Counted from the stretch's first letter, positions 25,678-35,520 are shown. The stretch is DNA of 64,000 bases from Uruburuella suis (GCF_004341385.1 NZ_SLXE01000001.1:154850-218849), one strand, 5' to 3'. The notes: generated by a model not told the origin, from the letters alone. Numbers and translations: made by a program.

Positions 25678-26058
25678 ATGTTTGCCAATGTGGTTGTGAT
25701 TGTGATCGGCGCAGCTTTTGGTGCGTTGATGCGCTGGGCTTTGGGCTTGTGGCTCACTTCTCATGCGGCCTGGCTCTCGCTCGGCACTTTAATGGCCAAC
25801 TGGATCGGCGCTTATATTATCGGCGTGGCCGCTGCGATGATTGAATTTTGGCCGGCTTTCCCGCCGCATTGGCGCTTGCTGCTGATTACCGGTTTTCTCG
25901 GCAGCTTGACCACGTTTTCCGGCTTTTCGCTTGAGGTGGTCGGCATGTTGCAGGCGCAGCGCTGGGGCGCGGCGGTGGCCACATCGGCTTTGCATTTGTT
26001 TGGCTCACTGCTGCTGACGGTGTTGGGCATGGCCACGGTGTCGGCGCTGCGCGGTTGA
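25678..26058 (+). CDS. crcB: Fluoride ion channel CrcB/Fluc
   Basis: The product has 126 residues and four membrane helices. Seen: the N-terminal GAAFGALMRWALG and the pore signature GFLGSLTTFSGFS with the phenylalanine box and central sodium-site residues. Fluc channels work as antiparallel dimers exporting fluoride. A ribosome site AAAGGAACGG precedes the ATG. I looked for a fluoride riboswitch upstream and saw none in the 18-base gap or before the ECF gene. Confidence 0.95.
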   Translation: MFANVVVIVIGAAFGALMRWALGLWLTSHAAWLSLGTLMANWIGAYIIGVAAAMIEFWPAFPPHWRLLLITGFLGSLTTFSGFSLEVVGMLQAQRWGAAVATSALHLFGSLLLTVLGMATVSALRG

Positions 26059-26070
26059 GTATGTGCTTCA

Positions 26071-26117
26071 AAAAACCAAAGGCCGTCTGAAAAGTTTTCA
26101 GACGGCCTTTGGTTTTT
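26071..26117. terminator. Bidirectional DUS terminator between crcB and the FNT gene
   Basis: AAAAACCAAAGGCCGTCTGA..., 22-base arms with the complement and T runs on both sides, between convergent genes. Confidence 0.9.
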
Positions 26118-26122
26118 CTATT

Positions 26123-26911
26123 TTAATGTGCGCTTTTGCTGCTGAGCTGGTTGCGGTATGAATACCAATACACCGCGCCGACAAACACCGCGCCGCCGAT
26201 AACATTGCCGATATAAACCGACAGCATATTCCAGCCGAATTGCGTCCAGCTGATATCCGCCCCGCCCCAAATCGCTGCCGGAATCACAAACATATTGGCC
26301 ACTACGTGTTGGAAGCCGATGAGCACAAAAATCATAATCGGAAACCAAATGCCTAATATTTTGCCCGACATCGACTGCGTGCCGTAGCACAACCACACGC
26401 CCATGCACACCATCCAGTTGCAGCCTATGCCCGAAACCAGCGCCCGGCCGAAATCGGCAGACACTTTGCTCTCGGCCACCGCTATGGTTTTGTGCAGAAA
26501 TTCTCCTTCGGTCAGGCCGACATAATGGCCGAAAAACCAGGCCACGAAAAAAGCGCCGAGCAGATTGGCCAGGGTTACAATCAGCCAATTGCGCCCGAGC
26601 GCGGCCAATGAGATTTTCTTTGCCAGCCATGCAGCGGGCAACACCATCATATTGCCGGTAATCAGTTCAGCGCCGCCGATTAAGATGCAGATCAGGCCGA
26701 TAGGAAACACCGCTGCGCCCATCAACACGGCCAAGCCGCTCCATTCGTGCGGCATGCCGCCGACCACATGGATATAGGCCAGATAGCCCAACGAGATAAA
26801 CGCGCCGCCGAGAAAGCCCAAAATGCTCAAAGAAAGCGTGCTGCATGCCGCTTTGGCCTCGCCTTTTACAATGGTGGCCTGCAAAATCTCATGTGGATAT
26901 AAAGCGCTCAT
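26123..26911 (-). CDS. Formate/nitrite transporter family channel
   Basis: The product has 262 residues and six membrane helices with the FNT signatures GGAELITGNMMVLPA and the second half-repeat IGFQHVVANMFVIPAAI. These pentameric channels pass formate, nitrite or hydrosulfide. The N-terminus MSALYPHEI is the family start; an open frame continues upstream to 26968 but lacks homology. No nitrite or formate metabolism gene adjoins it, so FocA or NirC cannot be decided. Confidence 0.9.
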   Translation of the reverse strand: MSALYPHEILQATIVKGEAKAACSTLSLSILGFLGGAFISLGYLAYIHVVGGMPHEWSGLAVLMGAAVFPIGLICILIGGAELITGNMMVLPAAWLAKKISLAALGRNWLIVTLANLLGAFFVAWFFGHYVGLTEGEFLHKTIAVAESKVSADFGRALVSGIGCNWMVCMGVWLCYGTQSMSGKILGIWFPIMIFVLIGFQHVVANMFVIPAAIWGGADISWTQFGWNMLSVYIGNVIGGAVFVGAVYWYSYRNQLSSKSAH

Positions 26912-27059
26912 TTTTTGTTTGCCTGTGTGTGAGGTTTTTCGATGGCGCATATTGTAAATGGTTTTCAAACCGCGATTTTGATTTAGCTCATTTTCTTGTA
27001 GGTAAATTACATTTAAGCTTGTGGCTGTTCAGACAAACCGTAAAAGCAATAATGTGAAA

Positions 27060-27085
27060 AGCCGTCTGAAAAGCTTCAGACGGCT
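27060..27085. repeat. DUS inverted pair upstream of the FNT gene
   Basis: AGCCGTCTGAA and TTCAGACGGCT flank AAGC; here the base before GCCGTCTGAA is A, not the usual G. Confidence 0.8.
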
Positions 27086-27096
27086 GTTTAGCAATC

Positions 27097-27190
27097 TATC
27101 GCGAAATGAAAAATAAAGTGACATAAAGCAGATCGCACAATAATAAGGCAAGGCGCAGTAACATTTTAGATTCAGTATTATCTGTTTTTT
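27097..27190. repeat. Degenerate Correia-like remnant
   Basis: TATCGCGAAATGAAAAATAA at 27097 continues to AAGTGACATA and matches the left end of the element at 18300 at about 21 of 29 positions. The interior AAGGCAAGGCG is also Correia-like. No right end is recognisable. Confidence 0.4.
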
Positions 27191-27200
27191 CGAGCAATCA

Positions 27201-27232
27201 AAAAAACCGCCGGGCAAGTGCCACAGCGGTTT
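27201..27232 (-). terminator. Intrinsic terminator for ppsA
   Basis: Arms AAACCGC and GCGGTTT; on the minus strand the stem is followed by a T run. Confidence 0.75.
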
Positions 27233-27256
27233 CTGCAAGCCTTTCAGACGGCCTGA

Positions 27257-29644
27257 TTATTGATTCAACTCTTTAGCCAGATACAGCCAAGTTTCAATCA
27301 CGGTGTCGGGATTGAGCGACACGGTATCGATGCCCTCTTCCACCAACCATTTGGCAAAATCAGGATGATCCGACGGGCCTTGGCCGCAAATGCCGACATA
27401 TTTATTGTGCTTGCGGCAAGCGGAAATCGCCAAGTGCAGCATTACTTTCACCGCCGGATTGCGCTCGTCAAACGTGCTGGCAATCGGGCCGCCGCTATCG
27501 CGATCCACACCCAAAGTGAGCTGGGTCATGTCGTTGGAACCGATGGAGAAACCGTCGAAATATTGCAGAAATTGCTCGGCCAACAAAGCATTGCTCGGCA
27601 CTTCGCACATCATAATCAGGCGCAGGCCGTTTTTGCCGCGCTCGAGACCGTTGGCTTTAAGCGCTTTAATCACTTGCTCGGCTTCGCTCAGGGTGCGCAC
27701 AAACGGCACCATAATCTCAACGTTGGTGAGCCCCATATCGTCGCGCACGCGTTTGAGCGCTTCGCATTCGAGCGCAAAGCAATCTTTGAAATCATCGGAC
27801 ACATAACGCGCCGCACCGCGGAAACCCAGCATCGGGTTTTCTTCGTGCGGCTCGTAAATATTGCCGCCGAGCAGATTGGCGTATTCGTTGGATTTGAAAT
27901 CAGACATGCGCACAATGGCTTTGCGCGGATACACCGATGCGGCCAACGTGGCCACGCCCTCGGCGATTTTGTCGACATAAAAAGCCACCGGAGAAGCATA
28001 GCCGGTAATGCGTTCGTTGATTTCAGCTTGCAAATCGGCGTCTTGTTTGTCGAATTCAATCAAGGCTTTGGGGTGGATGCCGATTTGGCGGTTGATGATG
28101 AATTCCATGCGCGCCAAGCCGATGCCTTCGCTGGGCAGGCCGGCAAACGAGAAAGCCAGCTCCGGGTTGCCCACGTTCATCATGATTTTCACCGGCGATT
28201 TGGGCATTTTATCCAAAGCCACATCGGTAACTTCCACATCCAGCAAGCCTGCGTAAATCAAGCCGGTGTCGCCTTCGGCGCACGACACGGTAACTTCCTG
28301 TCCCTCGGAAAGCACGCTGGTGGCATCGCCGCAGCCCACCACGGCCGGAATGCCCAGCTCGCGCGCAATAATGGCGGCGTGGCAGGTGCGGCCGCCGCGG
28401 TTGGTCACAATTGCCGAAGCGCGCTTCATCACCGGCTCCCAATCGGGGTCGGTCATGTCGGTAACCAAAATATCGCCCGCTTTTACGGTGTCCATTTCCG
28501 AGGCGTCTTTCACCAGGCGCACTTTGCCTTGGCCGACTTTTTGGCCGATGGCGCGACCTTCGCACAACACTTTTTTCTCGCCGTTGATCGCATAGCGGCG
28601 CAGGCTGCGACCACCCTCTTCTTGCGATTTCACGGTTTCCGGGCGCGCCTGCAGGATGTAGAGCTTGCCGTCGGTGCCGTCGCGCCCCCATTCGATGTCC
28701 ATCGGGCGGCCGTAATGCTGCTCGATAATCAACGCATATTGCGCCAACTCGGCCACTTCGGCATCGCTGATAGAAAATTGCTTGCGCGCCGCCTCGTCCA
28801 CATCCACCACTTGCACAGATTTACCCGCTTGCGCTTGGTCGGTGAAGGTCATTTTAATCAGCTTGGAGCCCATGGTTTTGCGTAAAATCGCCGGTTTGCC
28901 GGCTTTCAAAGTGGGCTTGTGCACATAGAATTCATCCGGGTTGACTGCGCCTTGCACCACGGTTTCACCCAAGCCGTATGAAGAGGTGACAAACACCACT
29001 TGGTCGAAACCGCTTTCGGTGTCGATGGAAAACATCACGCCGGCCGCGCCGCTGTCGGAGCGCACCATGCGCTGCACACCAGCCGACAAAGCCACCACAT
29101 CGTGGGCAAAGCCTTTGTGCACGCGGTAGGAAATGGCGCGGTCGTTATAAAGCGAGGCAAACACATGCTTCATCGCCTCTTTAACATTTTCCAAGCCATT
29201 GATATTAAGGAAGGTTTCTTGCTGGCCGGCAAAAGATGCATCGGGCAGATCTTCGGCGGTGGCTGAAGAGCGCACAGCCACGGCGATGTTTTCGCTGCCC
29301 GCATCGGCCACCATTTTATCCCATGCGGTTTTGATGTCGGCATCGAGCTGCTCGGGGAACGGGGTGTCTAAAATCCATTGGCGGATTTCTTTGCCCACGC
29401 GTGCCAACTCGATAACATCTTCCACATCCAAAGCGGCCAGCGCTGCGGAAATACGTTCGGCCAGGCCGTTGTGTGCCAAAAAGGCGCGATAGGCTTCTGC
29501 GGTGGTGGCAAAGCCGCCGGGCACGCGCACGCCTTTTTCAGTCAGCTGACTGATCATCTCGCCCAAAGAGGCGTTTTTACCGCCCACGCTTTCCACATCG
29601 GTCATGCGCAGGTTTTCAAACCAAATCACGTAATTTGCAGCCAT
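27257..29644 (-). CDS. ppsA: Phosphoenolpyruvate synthase
   Basis: The product has 795 residues and converts pyruvate, ATP and water to PEP, AMP and phosphate for gluconeogenesis. Seen: the N-terminal ATP-grasp (VGGKNASLGEM, VAVRSSATAEDLPDASFAGQ), the phosphohistidine domain GGRTCHAAIIARELGIPA near residue 420, with the regulatory threonine two before the histidine, and the C-terminal PEP-binding barrel with MCEVPSN and GSNDMTQ. It is divergent from ppsR, whose product phosphorylates that threonine. It fits use of lactate or pyruvate as carbon source. Confidence 0.97.
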   Translation of the reverse strand: MAANYVIWFENLRMTDVESVGGKNASLGEMISQLTEKGVRVPGGFATTAEAYRAFLAHNGLAERISAALAALDVEDVIELARVGKEIRQWILDTPFPEQLDADIKTAWDKMVADAGSENIAVAVRSSATAEDLPDASFAGQQETFLNINGLENVKEAMKHVFASLYNDRAISYRVHKGFAHDVVALSAGVQRMVRSDSGAAGVMFSIDTESGFDQVVFVTSSYGLGETVVQGAVNPDEFYVHKPTLKAGKPAILRKTMGSKLIKMTFTDQAQAGKSVQVVDVDEAARKQFSISDAEVAELAQYALIIEQHYGRPMDIEWGRDGTDGKLYILQARPETVKSQEEGGRSLRRYAINGEKKVLCEGRAIGQKVGQGKVRLVKDASEMDTVKAGDILVTDMTDPDWEPVMKRASAIVTNRGGRTCHAAIIARELGIPAVVGCGDATSVLSEGQEVTVSCAEGDTGLIYAGLLDVEVTDVALDKMPKSPVKIMMNVGNPELAFSFAGLPSEGIGLARMEFIINRQIGIHPKALIEFDKQDADLQAEINERITGYASPVAFYVDKIAEGVATLAASVYPRKAIVRMSDFKSNEYANLLGGNIYEPHEENPMLGFRGAARYVSDDFKDCFALECEALKRVRDDMGLTNVEIMVPFVRTLSEAEQVIKALKANGLERGKNGLRLIMMCEVPSNALLAEQFLQYFDGFSIGSNDMTQLTLGVDRDSGGPIASTFDERNPAVKVMLHLAISACRKHNKYVGICGQGPSDHPDFAKWLVEEGIDTVSLNPDTVIETWLYLAKELNQ

Positions 29645-30105
29645 TTTTAATCCAAGCTTAAAGTCAGTTAAAAAAGAAATGAATCTCCGCCGCTATTCTA
29701 ACCACAGCGGCTTGAGCTGTCATGTGTTTTATCGCGTTGCTAAAAGGCCGCGCAGTCTTGAAAATTGCGGGAAGCCGCATTTGTAGTGAAATGAAACAGA
29801 TAATTCCATAGCGCTGATTTTTTGTTAATCGTTGTTAATCAGGGCTTTCAGAACTCATTAATGATTTTTCAGACGGCATTTAATGTTTTATTTATGGCAT
29901 TTTCTGCCAATAATTTGAAAAATTTACACAAAAAATGGGTATTTCAATTTATTTATTTTTATTTGTAGTGGTGTGTAGTTTTTGCGATAGGGCTTTATTC
30001 AACGGATAGGGCTTGATATGATGATAAGTGCTGAGGCCGTCTGAAACACAGCCGCCTTACTGCCGAAAATTATGACGATTATTCAGAGAAATGTGAGCTC
30101 ACTTT
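29645..30105. promoter_or_regulatory. Divergent ppsA-ppsR intergenic region
   Basis: This 461-base AT-rich gap has no gene. GTTAATC occurs twice at about 29824-29840 with ten-base spacing (GTTAATCGTTGTTAATC), one helical turn, as a possible operator. DUS cores lie near 29867 and 30034. Promoters for both genes should be here, but I see no clear -35/-10 pair. Confidence 0.45.
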
Positions 30106-30924
30106 ATGGCACGCCGCCCCGCTTTTTTTATTTCCGACCGCACCGGCCTTACCTCCGAGAGCATGGGCGAAGCCCTGCTTGATCAGTTTGAAGGCATTAA
30201 TTTCAAGCGCACCACCTATCCTTTTGTCGACACGCCCGAAAAAGCCCATGCCATGGTGCAGATTATCAACAGCGCCGCCGAGCAAAGCGGCCTGCGTCCG
30301 CTGGTGTTCAGCAGCATCATTGATAATCAGATACGCGAAATCATCAAGCTCAGCTCCGGCCTGCACTTGAGCTTTTTTGATGCTTTTCTGGGCAAAATCG
30401 AATGCGAGCTCGGCGTGGCTGCCCGCCATGCCGTGGGCCGCAACCACGGTATCACTGACACCGAGCGCTACGATGCGCGCATGGAAGCGGTGAATTTTTC
30501 GCTCAACCACGACGACGGCATCAGCGGCAAAGATTTAAAAGATGCCGATGTGATTTTAATGGGCGTATCGCGCTCGGGCAAAACGCCCACCTGCCTTTAT
30601 TTGGCGCTACAATACGGCATACGTGCCGCCAACTACCCGCTCACTCCCGATGATTTGGAAAGCACCGATTTGCCGCGCATGGTTAAAGCCTATAAAAACA
30701 AGCTCTTCGGCCTCACCATTTTGCCCGAGCGCCTGCAAGCCATCCGCCACGAACGCCGCCCCGATTCCACTTATTCGCAGCTCAACACCTGCCGGCGCGA
30801 AGTGGCCGATGCACAGGCGATGTTCCGCCAACACGGCATTCCGTTTACCAACACCACGGATAAATCGGTGGAAGAATTGGCGGTCAACATTATGCAGGCC
30901 TGCCAGCTGCGGCGGCGCTTTTAA
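30106..30924 (+). CDS. ppsR: PEP synthase regulatory protein (bifunctional kinase/pyrophosphorylase)
   Basis: This DUF299 protein has 272 residues. It inactivates PpsA by ADP-dependent phosphorylation of the threonine beside the catalytic histidine and reactivates it by phosphate-dependent removal. Seen: the P-loop GVSRSGKTPT near residues 152-161, the N-terminal FFISDRTGLTSESMG and the basic C-terminus. It is transcribed away from its target ppsA across 461 bases. Confidence 0.95.
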   Translation: MARRPAFFISDRTGLTSESMGEALLDQFEGINFKRTTYPFVDTPEKAHAMVQIINSAAEQSGLRPLVFSSIIDNQIREIIKLSSGLHLSFFDAFLGKIECELGVAARHAVGRNHGITDTERYDARMEAVNFSLNHDDGISGKDLKDADVILMGVSRSGKTPTCLYLALQYGIRAANYPLTPDDLESTDLPRMVKAYKNKLFGLTILPERLQAIRHERRPDSTYSQLNTCRREVADAQAMFRQHGIPFTNTTDKSVEELAVNIMQACQLRRRF

Positions 30925-30933
30925 ACCGGTGTG

Positions 30934-30986
30934 ATGCAGATAAACAGGCCGTCTGAAACGCTTTCAGACGGCCTGTTTATCTGCAT
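30934..30986. terminator. Bidirectional DUS terminator with 25-bp perfect arms
   Basis: From ATGCAGATAAACAGG to its exact complement with a CGC loop, shared by convergent ppsR and lldD. Confidence 0.92.
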
Positions 30987-31008
30987 TTAAATGCAGCTTA
31001 TCAAGCGA

Positions 31009-32166
31009 TTAATAAGTGCCTTTAACCAAAATATCTTCGGTGACATTGTGAATATCGCGATGCCCGGTGAAAGCCATCGAAATATCCATTTCTTTATACA
31101 GAATTTCCAGCGCGCGGGTGACACCTTCTTCGCCGTAAGCACCCAGGCCATAGAGGAAAGCGCGGCCGATCATGGTGCCGCGTGCGCCCAGTGCCCAGGC
31201 TTTCAGAATATCTTGGCCGCTACGGATACCGCTGTCGAGCCACACTTCGATATCGCTGCCCACAGCGCTCACCACATCGGGCAAGGCTTTAATGGTGGAA
31301 GGCGCACCATCGAGTTGGCGGCCGCCGTGGTTGGAAACAATCAGCGCATCGGCGCCGCTTTTTACCGCCAATTCAGCATCTTCCGGCTCCATAATGCCTT
31401 TGATAATCAGCTTGCCGCCCCACATATCTTTGATGCGGGCCACATCGTCCCAGCTCAGGCGCGGGTCGAATTGTTCGGCGGTCCAAGATGAGAGCGACGA
31501 TAAATCGCCCACATTTTTGGCATGGCCGACAATATTGCGAAAGGTGCGCCGCTCGGTGTTGAGCATTTTCATGCACCATTCGGGCTTGGTGGCCAGATTG
31601 ATCATATTGGCGATGGTGGGTTTGGGCGGTGCGGAGAGGCCGTTTTTGATGTCTTTGTTGCGCTGGCCGAGCACCTGCAAATCAGCGGTGAGAATCAGCG
31701 CCGAGCATTTGGCCGCTTGCGCGCGCTTGATAAGGTTTTCCATAAATTCGCGGTCGCGCATCACATAAAGCTGAAACCAAAACGGCGCACTGGTGTTTTC
31801 GGCCACATCTTCAATCGAGCAAATCGACATGGTGGAAAGCGAAAAAGGCACGCCGAATTTTTCGGCGGCGCGCGCGGCTAAAATCTCGCCGTCGGCATGC
31901 TGCATGCCGGTGAAGCCGGTGGGCGCGATGGCCAGCGGCATTTTTACTTCTTCGCCGATCATTTTGGTGGCCAGGCTGCGGCCTTCCATATCGACCAACA
32001 CGCGCTGGCGGAATTTGATGTCTTGAAAATCGCTGCTGTTGGCGCGATAAGTGCTTTCTGTCCACGAGCCTGAATCGGCATAATCGTAAAACATGCGCGG
32101 CACTTTGCGCTGCGCCACGCGGCGCAAGTCTTCGATGCAGGTCATTTTGCTCAAATCGCGTTTCAT
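31009..32166 (-). CDS. lldD: L-lactate dehydrogenase, FMN-dependent, respiratory
   Basis: This protein has 385 residues and belongs to the alpha-hydroxy-acid oxidase family. Seen: FYDYADSGSWTE, the FMN-binding PLAIAPTGF and the catalytic histidine in VSNHGGRQLDG, then the phosphate-binding DSGIRSGQDI and GRAFLYGLGAYGE. LldD oxidises L-lactate to pyruvate at the inner membrane, passing electrons to quinones; lactate is a main carbon source for host-associated Neisseria. Its neighbourhood with ppsA/ppsR makes a lactate-to-PEP route. Confidence 0.95.
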   Translation of the reverse strand: MKRDLSKMTCIEDLRRVAQRKVPRMFYDYADSGSWTESTYRANSSDFQDIKFRQRVLVDMEGRSLATKMIGEEVKMPLAIAPTGFTGMQHADGEILAARAAEKFGVPFSLSTMSICSIEDVAENTSAPFWFQLYVMRDREFMENLIKRAQAAKCSALILTADLQVLGQRNKDIKNGLSAPPKPTIANMINLATKPEWCMKMLNTERRTFRNIVGHAKNVGDLSSLSSWTAEQFDPRLSWDDVARIKDMWGGKLIIKGIMEPEDAELAVKSGADALIVSNHGGRQLDGAPSTIKALPDVVSAVGSDIEVWLDSGIRSGQDILKAWALGARGTMIGRAFLYGLGAYGEEGVTRALEILYKEMDISMAFTGHRDIHNVTEDILVKGTY

Positions 32167-32370
32167 TTCAATCTCTCTTATCGGTTGCTGTGTATTTTAT
32201 CGTTGTGCGCCGCGGTTTGTTTCTATAATAAATGTTTAATGCCGTCTTACAGTTTTCAGACGGCATTAAGATTCATATTCAAACAAAAAACGAAGCTCTA
32301 TAAATTTATACCAAGCCTGCCGATAATGCAAACGCTTTTGCGGCAATATCGGCAAGGGTTTGAATGCATA

Positions 32371-32400
32371 TAAAAAGCCGCTTCTGAAAAGAAACGGCTT
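32371..32400 (-). terminator. Intrinsic terminator for the carboxypeptidase gene
   Basis: Arms AAGCCG and CGGCTT with neighbouring complementary bases; on the minus strand the stem is followed by TTTTTA. Confidence 0.75.
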
Positions 32401-32421
32401 AGATGGTCAAAACCGGTGTGG

Positions 32422-33657
32422 TTAATTATCGGCAAACAGATTTTTAAACCACAACACAATGCCGTCATACATGCGGCCGAACCAGCCGGCTTCTTCCACC
32501 GCATTGAGCGCTACCACGTTTTTCTCGGCCAGCACTTGACCCTCGCTCATCACTTTGAGTGTGCCCAGAACTTGGCCTTTCTGAATCGGTGCCACCACCG
32601 GTTGCACGGTTTCCAGCACAGGCTTGATGTTGCCGCCGCTGCCGTGCGGAATGGTAATGTAGGCGGCTTCTAAAAAGCCCACGTTCACCGCGTTGGCCGC
32701 GCCTTTATACACTTTCACTTGTGAAATGGTTTGGCCGGCATCGTAAAGCTTGGGCGTGTCAAACGATTGCAGTGCCCAGTTGAGCAGCTTGCTGCTCTCG
32801 GCAGCGCGCGCTTCGGCGCTCTCCGTGCCCACCACCACCGACACCACGCGGCGGCCGTTGCGCTTGCTGGAAGCCACCAAATTGTAGCCCGCGCTGCTGG
32901 TGTGGCCGGTTTTCAAGCCGTCGACGCTGGCGTCGCGATAAAGCAGCAAGTTGCGGTTAGGTTGCTCGATATTATTGTATTTAAACGATTTAATCGAATA
33001 AATCGGATAATATTTGGGGAAATCATTGATGATTGCGCCGGCCAGAATCACCAAATCGTTCACGGTGGTGAGGTGGTTTTCGCCCGGCAGGCCGGTGCTG
33101 TTGAGAAAATGCGTGCCGCTCATGCCCAAGCGCTTGGCTTCGGCATTCATCATATCGGCAAAGCCCTCTTCGCTGCCGCCGATGGCTTCGGCCAAGGTGA
33201 TGGCCGCATCGTTGCCCGATTGCACAATCAGGCCTTTAATCAAATCGCTTACGCTGGCCGGCTTGCGCGGCTCCAAAAACATGCGCGAGCCCTCGGCTTT
33301 CCAGCCTTTTTCCGACACAGTGAGCATTTGGTCGGGCTTGAGCGTGCCGTTGTCGAGCGCCTTAAAGGTGAGATAAGCCGTCATCAGCTTGGTGAGCGAA
33401 GCCGGCTCCACCGGCGCATTCAAATCTTTGCCGGCCAACACTTGGCCGCTTTGCAGATCTTTTACCACAAAAGCCGTGGCGGCAATTTGCGGCGCTTGCG
33501 GCAATGCAGCGGCCGCGCTTGCCGGTGAAGCAGGTGCGGCAGGTGCAGAAGCAGCGGCCTGCGGCACAGAAGCGGCTGAAGCAGCGGGATCGGCAGCGGC
33601 CACATGGCCGCTGAACAGGGCGGCCACAAACAGGCCGAGCAGCGTTTTTTTCATCAT
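32422..33657 (-). CDS. dacC: D-alanyl-D-alanine carboxypeptidase (PBP5/6 type)
   Basis: This penicillin-binding protein has 411 residues and trims pentapeptide stems in the periplasm. Seen: a signal peptide ending HVAAA, an unusual Ala/Pro/Ser-rich spacer at about residues 24-55, then S87-L-T-K90, S147-G-N and K249-T-G251, the three active-site motifs, a C-terminal beta domain and a final amphipathic helix (RMYDGIVLWFKNLFADN) for membrane binding. Start 33657 (MMKK) or 33654. The symbol follows common usage; dacA would serve equally. Confidence 0.93.
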   Translation of the reverse strand: MMKKTLLGLFVAALFSGHVAAADPAASAASVPQAAASAPAAPASPASAAAALPQAPQIAATAFVVKDLQSGQVLAGKDLNAPVEPASLTKLMTAYLTFKALDNGTLKPDQMLTVSEKGWKAEGSRMFLEPRKPASVSDLIKGLIVQSGNDAAITLAEAIGGSEEGFADMMNAEAKRLGMSGTHFLNSTGLPGENHLTTVNDLVILAGAIINDFPKYYPIYSIKSFKYNNIEQPNRNLLLYRDASVDGLKTGHTSSAGYNLVASSKRNGRRVVSVVVGTESAEARAAESSKLLNWALQSFDTPKLYDAGQTISQVKVYKGAANAVNVGFLEAAYITIPHGSGGNIKPVLETVQPVVAPIQKGQVLGTLKVMSEGQVLAEKNVVALNAVEEAGWFGRMYDGIVLWFKNLFADN

Positions 33658-33887
33658 TTCGGGTAAACTTTATTTTCAAATGGCAAAAAATCAGGCCGCC
33701 CGTTTCAGACGGCCTGACGATAATCTTGTTTATCTGCCGCTTATCTTCGCAAATCGCATCAATAAGCGCATTTCAGGCGGCATTATACCGTTAATCATTA
33801 CTGTTGCTAACATTTTTCTTGCCTTCAGACGGCCTGCAGCGTATGGTTTTACCTTTGCTTAACTTGCGGCATCTTCTTAAAAACACC

Positions 33888-35411
33888 ATGAATACCAAGC
33901 CCTACGCACACTATCTCACCCGCATTCTCACCGCATCGGTTTACGATGTGGCCGTTGAAACCCCGCTCGACACCGCCCGCAGCCTTTCGCAGCGCGCCGG
34001 CAACCATGTGTTGCTCAAGCGCGAAGATTTGCAGCCGGTGTTTTCCTTTAAAATCCGCGGTGCCTACAACAAAATGGCCAAGCTGCCGCAAGAGGCGCTT
34101 GAAAAAGGCGTGATTGCTGCCAGCGCGGGCAACCATGCCCAAGGCGTGGCTTTGTCGGCGCGCAAGCTCGGCTGTCGCGCCACCATTGTGATGCCCGAAA
34201 CCACGCCGCAAATCAAAATCGATGCGGTGAAAAATTTCGGCGGCGAAGTGGTGCTCAAAGGCGTGTCGTATAACGATGCTTATGATCATGCCATGGAGCT
34301 GGTAGAAAAAAGCGGCCTCACCTATATTCCGCCGTTTGACGACCCCGATGTGATTGCCGGCCAGGGCACGGTGGCGTTGGAAATCATCCGCCAAAACCCC
34401 GGCGCGATTGATGCCGTGTTTGTGCCCATCGGCGGTGGTGGCTTGGCCGCGGGCGTGGCCGCATTTATCAAGCAGGTGCGCCCCGAAATCAAAGTAATCG
34501 GCGTGCAAACCAACGATTCTTGCGACATGAAGCTCTCCATCGCCAAGGGCGAGCGGGTGGAATTGAAAGACGTGGGCCTGTTTTCAGACGGCACCGCTGT
34601 GAAGCTCGTGGGCGAAGAAACCTTCCGCATCTGCCGCGACCTGCTCGACGACATCATCACCGTCGACACCGACGCCATTTGCAGCGCCATCAAAGATATT
34701 TACGACGACACCCGCAGCATCACCGAGCCCGCCGGCGCATTGGCGCTGGCCGGCCTCAAAACCTATATCGCCCGCAACCGGGCGCAAGGCCAAACCCTGA
34801 TTGCCGTTACCAGCGGCGCCAACATGAATTTCCACCGCCTGCGCCACGTTTCCGAGCGCAGCGAATTGGGCGAAGGCAACGAAGGCATTTTTGCCGTGTC
34901 GATTCCCGAAAAACCCGGCAGCTTTTTGAAATTTATCAACGTGTTGGGCAACCGCAACATCACCGAATTCAACTACCGCTACGGCGACGACAAAGTGGCG
35001 CATATTTTCGTGGGCATCCAAACCGCCGGCACGCAGGATTTGGCCAAAATCAGCGCCGAACTGGGCGCCGCCGGCCTGCCCAACACCGACCTTACCAACG
35101 ATGAAATCGCCAAAATCCACATCCGCTACATGGTGGGCGGGCGCACCCACAAAGTGGCGAACGAGCGCGTGGTGAGCTTTGAGTTTCCCGAGCGCCCCGG
35201 CGCGCTGGCCAATTTCCTCAGCCATATGCAAACCGGCTGGAACATCACCCTCTTCCACTACCGCAACCACGGCGCCGACTACGGCCGCGTGCTGGTGGGC
35301 GTGGATGTGCCGCCGCAAGACGATGCCGCCTTTATCGCCTTTCTCGACAACCTTGGCTATGTTTATGAAGATGAAACCGACAATGCCGCCTATAAATTGT
35401 TTTTAGGCTGA
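33888..35411 (+). CDS. ilvA: Threonine ammonia-lyase, biosynthetic
   Basis: The product has 507 residues and makes 2-oxobutanoate from threonine, the first step to isoleucine. Seen: PLP lysine K55 in SFKIRGAYNK, the phosphate loop GGGGLAAG, and two C-terminal ACT-like regulatory domains (about residues 330-505) that bind isoleucine and valine. The frame is open upstream to 33804, but MNTKPYAHYL at 33888 is the better start. No isoleucine-rich leader peptide is visible. One DUS core lies inside the gene near 34584. Confidence 0.96.
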   Translation: MNTKPYAHYLTRILTASVYDVAVETPLDTARSLSQRAGNHVLLKREDLQPVFSFKIRGAYNKMAKLPQEALEKGVIAASAGNHAQGVALSARKLGCRATIVMPETTPQIKIDAVKNFGGEVVLKGVSYNDAYDHAMELVEKSGLTYIPPFDDPDVIAGQGTVALEIIRQNPGAIDAVFVPIGGGGLAAGVAAFIKQVRPEIKVIGVQTNDSCDMKLSIAKGERVELKDVGLFSDGTAVKLVGEETFRICRDLLDDIITVDTDAICSAIKDIYDDTRSITEPAGALALAGLKTYIARNRAQGQTLIAVTSGANMNFHRLRHVSERSELGEGNEGIFAVSIPEKPGSFLKFINVLGNRNITEFNYRYGDDKVAHIFVGIQTAGTQDLAKISAELGAAGLPNTDLTNDEIAKIHIRYMVGGRTHKVANERVVSFEFPERPGALANFLSHMQTGWNITLFHYRNHGADYGRVLVGVDVPPQDDAAFIAFLDNLGYVYEDETDNAAYKLFLG

Positions 35412-35445
35412 GGGGGTTGCATGTTGAAATGATGTGAAATAAATG

Positions 35446-35495
35446 CAGGCCGTCTGAAAGCTTGGGGCAAATCCGCCTCATTTTCAGACGGCCTG
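35446..35495. terminator. DUS inverted pair after ilvA
   Basis: CAGGCCGTCTGAAA and complement are separated by 22 bases, a longer loop than usual. Confidence 0.6.
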
Positions 35496-35520
35496 ATGCT
35501 TTTGCAAAAAAGCTTTTCAC

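Noticed and set aside
27260..28885. 541-codon open frame antisense to ppsA
   Set aside because: Composition shadow without motifs; ppsA is complete on the minus strand.
29775..29805. TGTAGTGAAATGAAA as another Correia-like end
   Set aside because: Only about a dozen bases match and no partner end is found nearby.
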